6,715 nucleotides of DNA from Thermoplasmatota archaeon (lineage in GTDB: Archaea; Thermoplasmatota; JAQUQK01). The stretch spans positions 1 through 6,715 of the forward strand of contig JAQUQK010000106.1 of the NCBI GenBank assembly GCA_028716125.1, read 5' to 3'. Shown here piece by piece: positions 1 to 5,009 of this stretch (the first letter of the stretch is position 1; each line of letters starts with the position of its first letter). Position numbers and translations under genes: made by a program. The notes beneath the pieces were generated by a model. It was not told where the DNA came from and did not search any database. It saw only the letters and a list, made by a program, of their open reading frames with translations.

Positions 1-77
1 AAATCATGAAGCGCTTTCTCGTCGCCCTGCAAAATTCCTTTCAGTTCCCTTTCAAATCCGGTATCGTAGCTTCCCAT
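1..77 (-). CDS. N-terminal fragment of a protein, possibly Hjc-type Holliday junction resolvase (runs off left edge)
   Basis: Read leftward from the ATG at 77-75, an open frame of 25 complete codons continues past base 1. It begins M-G-S-Y-D-T-G-F-E-R-E-L-K-G-I-L and goes on with Q-G-D-E-K-A-L-H-D. The short motif Y-x-x-G-x-E-R-E-L near the very N-terminus resembles archaeal Holliday junction resolvase Hjc, where the Glu of E-R-E-L around residue 9 is an active-site residue. Here Glu9 falls at the same position. Hjc is a homodimeric nuclease that cuts four-way DNA junctions. The catalytic Asp and the E-x-K motif would lie outside the window, so the identification is tentative. The gene is divergent from the CBS gene at 198. 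A minus-strand A/T-rich element around 152-160 could be its promoter, which would give a leader of about 50 bases. No strong Shine-Dalgarno sequence is visible. It could instead be another nuclease or an unrelated protein. Confidence 0.42.
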   Translation of the reverse strand, partial: MGSYDTGFERELKGILQGDEKALHD

Positions 78-147
78 CCCGTCCAACCAACCGTGATGGA
101 AGCGCAAATACAATGCACACGGATAATTGTTTGCCCGCGCACATAAC

Positions 148-161
148 AAAAGACTTTTATT
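148..161 (+). promoter_or_regulatory. Putative BRE/TATA promoter of the first CBS gene
   Basis: A purine-rich stretch (AAAAGA, 148-153) precedes CTTTTATT (154-161), which fits an archaeal BRE followed by a TATA box. Placing the transcript start about 26 bases after the TATA centre puts it near 183-185, leaving a leader of about 15 bases that contains the G-run ribosome binding site. The same A/T element read on the other strand (AATAAAAG) may help drive the divergent gene at 77. The call rests on motif and spacing only. Confidence 0.45.
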
Positions 162-184
162 GTACCACGGGCATACATATTAGT

Positions 185-190
185 GGGGGG
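185..190 (+). promoter_or_regulatory. G-rich Shine-Dalgarno site that decides the start at 198
   Basis: Six consecutive G residues lie seven bases before the ATG at 198. They can pair with the CCUCC anti-Shine-Dalgarno of archaeal 16S rRNA, with one G-U wobble. An in-frame GTG at 183 would place this G-run inside the coding sequence, so the ATG at 198 is the better start. Confidence 0.6.
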
Positions 191-197
191 AAACAAA

Positions 198-767
198 ATG
201 ATTGAACCGGTGACAAAACTCCCGGTAAGGGACGCAATAGTTAGACCTCCCGTTACCGTGGACCAGGAAATGGACGTGTCAAAGGCGGCAGAGCTTATGC
301 GAACCGTCGACGTCGGCAGCCTTATGGTTGTCGATAAGGGAAAAATGATAGGGATTCTGACTGAGGGAGACATACTTAGCAAGGTTGTTTCAAAGGATAA
401 GCAGCCAAGCAAGGTGAAAGTGAAGGAAATAATGAGCAGGCCCGTTGTATGCATAGAGCCCGACATGGACATAGTCGAGGCGGCAAAAAAGATGGCAAAG
501 CTGAAAATACGCAGACTGCCGGTGATAGAAAAGGGCGAGATAATAGGAATTGTCTCGGAGCGCGACATAATACGCCTGTCGCCTGTCCTCATCGACATAA
601 CAAGGGAATGCGCGATTATAAATCGTCCGCAGGAACCATATGATGGAAAGATAGAACCAGCAGAGGAAGAATACGTGCCTGGCAAATGCGAGGAGTGTGG
701 CCGGCGCTCGGAGAAGCTAAAAGAAACTGAAGGAAAACTTATCTGCAAGAAGTGCATCGAAGGCTGA
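198..767 (+). CDS. Two-CBS-domain protein with C-terminal zinc ribbon
   Basis: A 189-residue soluble protein with two CBS modules (about residues 10-66 and 75-130), then a linker (about 131-160) and a compact zinc ribbon with C-x-x-C at 164-167 and C-x-x-C at 183-186. Each CBS module ends in the usual G-h-h-T/S-x-x-D signature (T55/D58 and S120/D123), whose hydroxyl and Asp contact the ribose of a bound adenosine ligand. A CBS pair normally forms a Bateman module that senses AMP, ATP, SAM or related ligands; the ligand here cannot be told. CBS plus zinc-ribbon proteins are a known archaeal group of unknown function, and the ribbon may contact nucleic acid or protein. There are no membrane segments. 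The next gene, also a CBS protein, starts 66 bases downstream without an obvious TATA box, so the two are probably co-transcribed. A T6 run at 783-788 might reduce read-through. An earlier GTG at 183 was rejected because of the Shine-Dalgarno position. Confidence 0.88.
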   Translation: MIEPVTKLPVRDAIVRPPVTVDQEMDVSKAAELMRTVDVGSLMVVDKGKMIGILTEGDILSKVVSKDKQPSKVKVKEIMSRPVVCIEPDMDIVEAAKKMAKLKIRRLPVIEKGEIIGIVSERDIIRLSPVLIDITRECAIINRPQEPYDGKIEPAEEEYVPGKCEECGRRSEKLKETEGKLICKKCIEG

Positions 768-833
768 TGCGCCCTCAATCTGTTTTTTGCGAGGCGAAAA
801 GGACCAAACTTTGAAAAGGAAAAAGGTGAGAAA

Positions 834-1706
834 ATGAAAGTGGAAGACATAATGGCAAGAGAGGTCATAAGCCTGGACAAGGACGACGAGCTCGAGAGCG
901 CCCTTGAAATCATAAAGAAGGGCTACACCAAGATACCGGTGCTCGACGAAGGAAAGTTCGTAGGCCTGGTAACCGACGGCGAAATTGCGGAGAAGCTCGG
1001 CTCGATCAGGACGCGCAATGTCCTGCTGTCCAAGCTCCACGTCTCTTCGGTGATGGTTAAGGACGTTCCCACCGTGTCCCCTAACTTGCCGGTAGAGGAT
1101 ATACTCAAAACCGTAGGGCTTCCTGGGCCAACGATGCTTCCGGTGATATACAACAAGAAGCTCGTTGGAGTCGTGACGAAGGCCGACCTGCTCCCATATG
1201 TGAAATCGACCGCTCCCGTGGAATGGATAATGACCAATAATGCCAAATGCGTGGCGGAGGACGACCGCATAATCCATGCCCGCCGCATGATGGTCGAGGG
1301 CGACATACAGCGCCTGCCGGTGCATCGCGAAGGGAAACTCGTGGGCATAATATCTGAATCGGAAATCGCCCTTGCGCTTGCGCTGTTCAAAAAAACCGTC
1401 CCGGTGACGCACCAGGCGGCGCGCATAAAGGAGCTTGTGGTTGGCGACTTCATGAGGAAGGACGTAATATCTGCTCCCATAGGAATGCCAATAAAATGGG
1501 CCGCGGAACTGATGTTGAAGCAAGGCGTCGGATGCCTGCCAGTAGTCGATCCCGCCGGCAAGATCGTTGGCATCCTTTCGCGCACGGACGTCGTCCGCAC
1601 CATAGGCAACGAGCCAAAAGGGCCCGCCGTTCAAGAACCTGCATCCACGAAGAGAAAGGAGCACGGCAACTGGCAGATATCCCAAAGAAGGCCCCAGAGG
1701 CGCTGA
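834..1706 (+). CDS. Four-CBS-domain protein, probable nucleotide or SAM sensor
   Basis: A 290-residue protein built almost wholly of four CBS modules: about residues 1-57, 71-124, 128-186 and 204-257. A basic, probably disordered tail (258-290) ends in arginine-rich sequence. It has no catalytic domain or transmembrane segment, so it is a stand-alone regulatory protein, likely two Bateman modules stacked as a disc. The ribose-contacting signatures alternate: modules 2 (T115/D118) and 4 (S249/D252) have the canonical Asp, while modules 1 (T47/E50) and 3 (S174/E177) have Glu. This suggests one strong ligand site per pair. GGTGA at 825-829 lies four bases before the ATG and supports the start. 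It follows the two-CBS zinc-ribbon gene by 66 bases in the same direction and precedes prs, which has its own promoter. Its partner and ligand are unknown. IMP dehydrogenase was ruled out because no barrel domain is present. Confidence 0.87.
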   Translation: MKVEDIMAREVISLDKDDELESALEIIKKGYTKIPVLDEGKFVGLVTDGEIAEKLGSIRTRNVLLSKLHVSSVMVKDVPTVSPNLPVEDILKTVGLPGPTMLPVIYNKKLVGVVTKADLLPYVKSTAPVEWIMTNNAKCVAEDDRIIHARRMMVEGDIQRLPVHREGKLVGIISESEIALALALFKKTVPVTHQAARIKELVVGDFMRKDVISAPIGMPIKWAAELMLKQGVGCLPVVDPAGKIVGILSRTDVVRTIGNEPKGPAVQEPASTKRKEHGNWQISQRRPQRR

Positions 1707-1738
1707 TTTTTTTCCTTTTTTATTCCATTTTCCTTTCA
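1707..1738 (+). terminator. T-rich archaeal terminator after the CBS gene pair
   Basis: Directly after the TGA stop come T7 (1707-1713), T6 (1716-1721) and further T-rich runs to about 1738, with no hairpin. Archaeal RNA polymerase terminates on such T-tracts. The site separates the CBS pair from prs, whose TATA box begins immediately after it. Confidence 0.65.
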
Positions 1739-1740
1739 AC

Positions 1741-1749
1741 TTTTATAAT
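1741..1749 (+). promoter_or_regulatory. TATA box of prs, implying a very short leader
   Basis: TTTTATAAT is centred about 35 bases before the prs ATG. With the usual archaeal spacing of 25 to 27 bases the transcript would start near 1770-1773, leaving a leader of about 7 to 10 bases. No Shine-Dalgarno sequence lies before the ATG, which fits leaderless or near-leaderless translation. Confidence 0.6.
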
Positions 1750-1779
1750 CCCCTTGCCGATTCCGGTCTGCTGATTAAA

Positions 1780-2691
1780 ATGATTCTTGTCGGCGGAACG
1801 GCGTCCAAAGGCCTTACGCGAAGACTCGCGCAGATCATGAACGTCGAGATTGCAGACGTCATAATCAAGCGCTTCCCTGACCAGGAAGTATATATAAGGA
1901 TAATGAGCAAACTCGCTGACAAGGACGTCGTAATAGTCCAGACGACTCACCCGGACGAAAATCTTTTCGAGCTTCTCGTGCTTCAGGAGACAGTAAGGGC
2001 GCAAAAGCCGAGGAGCATGACAACTATAATCCCATACTTCGGATATGGCCGCCAGGATCGAGCATTCAACGAGGGCGAAGTCGTAACAGCCAGCATGGTC
2101 GCAAAGATGATACAGAGGACCACGCATCGTGTGATATTAGTAGACCCGCACAAGGAATATATAACCGATTTCTTCGACATCCCTGTAAGGAGCCTTACTG
2201 CGGTAAAGCCGCTTAGCGAGCGCCTTAAGGACCTCAAGCCAGACCTCATACTCGCGCCCGACATCGGCGCATACCCGCGCGTAAAGAAGGTCGCCGAAGT
2301 CATCGGATGCCAGTCGGACCACCTCGACAAGCACCGCATAAACGGCGAGACCGTCGAAATGGAGGATAAGGAGCTTAAGGTCGATGGGAAGATTGTCGCA
2401 ATCGTCGACGACATAATATCCACCGGCGGAACAATGGCTGCGGCAATAAAGCAGCTTAAATCCCAAGGTGCAAAGGCAGTCTACGCGGCATGCACTCATG
2501 GACTTTTCATCGGCGGGGCAATTGAAAAACTCACTGCAGCAGGGTGCGAGCGCGTAATTGCGACGGATACGCTTGAAGGACAGTTCAGCTTCGTTTCAGT
2601 GGCGTCGATAATCGCCGAGGAACTACAGGGAAAGGCGCCAAAGGGTGGGGCAAAACTCTCAAAAGATGCGCCTGGAACCTTCGACGAATAA
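1780..2691 (+). CDS. prs: Ribose-phosphate pyrophosphokinase (PRPP synthase), archaeal type
   Basis: Transfers the diphosphate of ATP to ribose 5-phosphate to make PRPP, the precursor of purine and pyrimidine nucleotides and histidine; a cytosolic enzyme. The 303-residue length is normal (family about 285-315). Visible motifs in order: R-F-P-D-Q-E (31-36), the ATP-binding region R-Q-D-R-A-F-N-E-G-E (91-100), V-D-P-H with following F-F-D-I-P (121-135), the flexible loop with K184 and R186, and the PRPP-binding loop V-V/I-D-D-I-I-S-T-G-G-T (about 208-218). The V-D-P-H form replaces the common V-D-L-H or V-D-I-H but keeps the His. The loop and the H-G-L-F segment (240-243) look like the archaeal subgroup. 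About 18 C-terminal residues (286-303) are Lys/Gly-rich and likely disordered. The gene has its own TATA box, almost no leader, and converges on taw2 with a gap of 23 bases. The CBS genes upstream may sense its product pathway, but this is inference. Confidence 0.95.
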   Translation: MILVGGTASKGLTRRLAQIMNVEIADVIIKRFPDQEVYIRIMSKLADKDVVIVQTTHPDENLFELLVLQETVRAQKPRSMTTIIPYFGYGRQDRAFNEGEVVTASMVAKMIQRTTHRVILVDPHKEYITDFFDIPVRSLTAVKPLSERLKDLKPDLILAPDIGAYPRVKKVAEVIGCQSDHLDKHRINGETVEMEDKELKVDGKIVAIVDDIISTGGTMAAAIKQLKSQGAKAVYAACTHGLFIGGAIEKLTAAGCERVIATDTLEGQFSFVSVASIIAEELQGKAPKGGAKLSKDAPGTFDE

Positions 2692-2709
2692 AACTAAATC
2701 GCTTCATCA

Positions 2710-2727
2710 CTTTTTCATTCGATTTTT
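2710..2727 (+). terminator. Probable T-tract terminator of prs, overlapping the 3' end of taw2
   Basis: Two T5 runs (2711-2715 and 2723-2727) follow the prs stop by about 20 to 36 bases. There is no hairpin. The second lies inside the last codons of the converging taw2 gene, so the 3' ends of the two transcripts probably overlap. Weak evidence, based on T-tracts only. Confidence 0.38.
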
Positions 2728-3737
2728 ACATCTACCACAATATGGCTTACTCCGGGAGAGAACGATTTTACTTCCGTAAATCGCAGAATCTCGCATTTTC
2801 TGCCTGCGCGAGCGGCCGCGTTTTTAACGTCTTCTTCCGCATTTTGGGGCAGGAGCGCGTTCGGGTAAGTTTCGTGGTAATGTATAATGCCACCTTCCGG
2901 TTTTAGAACGCACATCGCTTTGTCCAGGAAATCCTTTGTTCCACAGACATAACCCATCATAACGCGGTCCGCAGTTCCTTCCGGGGCAACTTCCCGGCAG
3001 TCGCCAAGCAAAGGTTCAACTATTTTTGAAACACCATTCTGCTCTGCGTTCCTGCGCAAGTATGAAACTGAAAGGGGATTTATCTCGCATGCGTAGATGC
3101 GCTTGGGCTTGCCATAAACCGCCAAAGGCAAAGTGAAATAGCCGATTCCAGCGAACATGTCCACGATTGTCTCGCCTGCACACATGATCTTGGACATCCG
3201 CACCCTTTCATCCACGTTCCCGCTTGCGAACATCACCTTTGCAGGGTTAAGAGTATATCTTATGCCGTTTTCAAGGTGAGTTGTTTCGGTGTTTGAATCT
3301 CCGAAAAGAAGTTTGAAATCTGGCTCGCGCATCTGCCCAATTATTCCGCCCGAATCCTTGAGTACGGAGCGCATTTCAAGAATTTCTGAATATGCTTGCG
3401 CCGCGATTTTTTCATACTGCTCAAGCGACTTTGGCAATTTTAAAATCAACACGTCGCCTATAAAATCCCATTTTTCAGGAAGCTCTGCAATCCGCGATTC
3501 TGGTATTTTCCCCATGAGCTTTTCCCTAATCTGGACAATTGGCGGAATCCAAAGGTTTTCCCTGCCGCACAAGTCTACGTCCTGAGTATCAAATCCTTCA
3601 ATTTTTTTTGAAATTGGGAAATATACCCATTCGCCCAAAACCAGTATCTTGTGGTCTGATGCCATTGCGCCCAGCTTGCACAGCTTGCGCTTGACTTTTT
3701 CCGCATCGCCCTTCTTTACTTTAATTGCCAGGACCAT
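2715..3737 (-). CDS. taw2: tRNA-Phe wyosine aminocarboxypropyltransferase Taw2 with N-terminal Trm5-like D1 domain
   Basis: Taw2 moves the 3-amino-3-carboxypropyl group of SAM to C7 of 4-demethylwyosine at G37 of tRNA-Phe, after Trm5 and Taw1 have acted. The 340 residues divide into an N-terminal region like the D1 domain of Trm5 (about 1-45), a linker, a Taw2 core from about 66, and a class I Rossmann SAM domain (about 165-340). SAM motif I is D-M-F-A-G-I-G-Y (193-200), motif II includes E218-I-N, and D246 lies in motif III. Motif IV reads M-G-Y-V (261-264) where Trm5 has N-L-P, and H-Y-H (286-288) follows; both are Taw2 marks. The Trm5 catalytic Arg before the V-x-E-R segment is Gly173 here. 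Hence not an m1G37 methyltransferase. Pyrococcus Taw2, as I recall it, is about 278 residues and lacks the D1-like part. The start overlaps the upstream synthase gene by 17 bases; AAGGG (3750-3746) supports the ATG and suggests translational coupling. Confidence 0.82.
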   Translation of the reverse strand: MVLAIKVKKGDAEKVKRKLCKLGAMASDHKILVLGEWVYFPISKKIEGFDTQDVDLCGRENLWIPPIVQIREKLMGKIPESRIAELPEKWDFIGDVLILKLPKSLEQYEKIAAQAYSEILEMRSVLKDSGGIIGQMREPDFKLLFGDSNTETTHLENGIRYTLNPAKVMFASGNVDERVRMSKIMCAGETIVDMFAGIGYFTLPLAVYGKPKRIYACEINPLSVSYLRRNAEQNGVSKIVEPLLGDCREVAPEGTADRVMMGYVCGTKDFLDKAMCVLKPEGGIIHYHETYPNALLPQNAEEDVKNAAARAGRKCEILRFTEVKSFSPGVSHIVVDVKIE

Positions 3738-4920
3738 CTATGATTCCCTTCGCGATTTTCACGAACTGTTCCCTCTGGACCGTGCCTTTTTCGCCTGCCG
3801 TTTTCACTGCGCCGATTATCTTCTGAAGCTGCGCTTCTGTCGCGCAAAGCCCGTTCTCGGCAAGCATCGCCTTTACTACTGCAGAACCGCTGTGCTTTCC
3901 AAGCATAAGCCTGCGCGAGTTGCCGACAAGCTCTGGCGCAATCGGCTCGTAAGTGGCAGGATTTTTCAGAACTGCGGCTGCGTGTATTCCTGACTCGTGG
4001 CGGAATGCGTTTTCCCCTACAAGCGGAGCGTTTGGATGAATTGGCACTTTTGAATATTTTGAGACCAATCTGCACAAATCTGCAAGCCCCTCTGTCTTTA
4101 TTCCAATGTCGCGGCTGTAAATGAATTTCATTGCGCCAACGAATTGTTCAAGAGAAACGTTTCCACTTCTTTCCCCAAAGCCGCCGACGGTTGTGGCAAC
4201 CGCCATTTCCTGCAAGGGTGCGCCCGCTTCAAGACCTGCAATCGCATTTGCAAGCGCAAGCCCGAAATCATTGTGGCAATGGACGGAAACTGGAAGGCCA
4301 TGTGCTTCTTCTTTGATAATTTTGACTAAATGGGCAATTGCATCCGGAGAAGCGCACCCGACCGTATCGGTCAAGCCAACGCGTCCCACCTTCGCCTTTG
4401 AAGTTTCGCGGTAAAGCCTGCGAAGGAATGATTCCTCGGTGCGCGTCGAATCCTCTGTGCTGAAACTGACTTTTACGCCGTGATCATTTGCGTAATCTAT
4501 GCAGTCCAATGATTTTGCAAGAACTTGCTCCTGCGTCATGTTCAGTTTGCATTTCAGGTGAAGATCCGAAGAAGCGATGAAAAGCATAGCCATGTCGGCT
4601 TCGCATTCGGCCGCCTGCGCTATGTCTTCCTTGTTTATGCGCGAAAGACACAAAATGTCGGCATTTAGTCCTTCGCGCGCTATCGCCCGGATTGCCTTGC
4701 GTTCCCCTTCGCCTACCGGGGGGAAGCCCGCCTCTATCTGGTGGACGCCGATTTCGTCAAGCTTCCTTGCGATTTCTAATTTCTGCTCCAGTGAATATGC
4801 TATTCCCGGCATCTGCTCCCCGTCGCGCAGGGTGCTGTCATAGACTACGATTTTTTCCGGGAAATTGATTTTGCGGATGGAATTATATGGACTGGTGAAA
4901 ACTCCGCTGGAATGCTTCAT
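3721..4920 (-). CDS. Homocitrate / 2-isopropylmalate synthase family enzyme, AksA/NifV-like short form
   Basis: A 399-residue acyl-CoA:2-oxoacid condensing enzyme of the DRE-TIM family. Active-site and metal motifs: D28-S-T-L-R32-D-G-E-Q, I-E-A-G-F-P (62-67), D-T-V-G (185-188), H214-C-H216-N-D with metal-binding His, G-E-R-S-G-N (249-254), H-E-S-G-I-H (308-313) and G-K-H-S-G (341-345). The protein stops after the C-terminal helical subdomain and has no LeuA-type allosteric domain, unlike the roughly 500-residue LeuA and CimA. Length and the S-P-Y-N N-terminal segment recall methanogen AksA (homocitrate synthase for coenzyme B), but lysine-pathway homocitrate synthase, NifV or an unregulated isopropylmalate synthase remain possible. 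The substrate cannot be chosen from sequence. It is divergent from infB and overlaps taw2 by 17 bases, so both are probably on one transcript. No Shine-Dalgarno precedes the ATG; the predicted leader is about 38 bases. No pathway partner lies in the window. Confidence 0.85.
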   Translation of the reverse strand: MKHSSGVFTSPYNSIRKINFPEKIVVYDSTLRDGEQMPGIAYSLEQKLEIARKLDEIGVHQIEAGFPPVGEGERKAIRAIAREGLNADILCLSRINKEDIAQAAECEADMAMLFIASSDLHLKCKLNMTQEQVLAKSLDCIDYANDHGVKVSFSTEDSTRTEESFLRRLYRETSKAKVGRVGLTDTVGCASPDAIAHLVKIIKEEAHGLPVSVHCHNDFGLALANAIAGLEAGAPLQEMAVATTVGGFGERSGNVSLEQFVGAMKFIYSRDIGIKTEGLADLCRLVSKYSKVPIHPNAPLVGENAFRHESGIHAAAVLKNPATYEPIAPELVGNSRRLMLGKHSGSAVVKAMLAENGLCATEAQLQKIIGAVKTAGEKGTVQREQFVKIAKGIIDGPGN

Positions 4921-4980
4921 CGGGGGTGAATCTGAAAAGGATTATTATTGGTGTTGCTTTTGAATCATAGCCCTTTTCAA

Positions 4981-4990
4981 TATATAAAAG
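4981..4990. promoter_or_regulatory. TATA element between the divergent synthase and infB genes, possibly bidirectional
   Basis: TATATAAAAG on the plus strand reads CTTTTATATA on the minus strand, the closer match to the archaeal TTTATATA box. On the plus strand its centre is about 25 bases before the infB ATG at 5010, so infB mRNA would begin at or next to the ATG. On the minus strand it would start transcription near 4958, about 38 bases before the synthase ATG. No other good TATA box lies in the 89-base gap. An 8-base palindrome, CAGCGCTG (4994-5001), sits between the box and the infB start. Confidence 0.6.
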
Positions 4991-5009
4991 ATTCAGCGCT
5001 GTAGATTTT

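Noticed and set aside
183..197. GTG at 183 as start of the first CBS protein
   Set aside because: It would put the G-run ribosome binding site inside the gene and add five residues (initiator Met plus G-G-N-K) not expected before the CBS fold; the ATG at 198 has ideal Shine-Dalgarno spacing.
783..788. T6 run between the two CBS genes as a full terminator
   Set aside because: Single short tract with no following TATA box for the second gene; read-through within an operon is more likely, though partial attenuation is possible.
41..913. Open frame of 290 codons on the minus strand opposite the first CBS gene
   Set aside because: Ser/Ile/Phe-rich shadow composition, no domain, and it runs through the promoter region and start of both CBS genes.
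717..1739. Long open frame (340 codons) on the minus strand opposite the four-CBS gene
   Set aside because: It covers a well-supported CBS gene on the other strand and shows no recognisable domain; its composition (many Tyr, His, Arg) is typical of an antisense shadow in a gene with few stop-forming codons.
2715..3737. Trm5 (tRNA m1G37 methyltransferase)
   Set aside because: The N-L-P motif and catalytic Arg of Trm5 are replaced by G-Y-V and Gly, while Taw2 marks (M-G-Y, H-Y-H) are present.
4994..5001. Palindrome CAGCGCTG as a regulator operator
   Set aside because: An 8-base perfect palindrome is expected by chance many times in a window of this length; only its position beside the TATA box makes it worth noting, so it is not listed as a feature.
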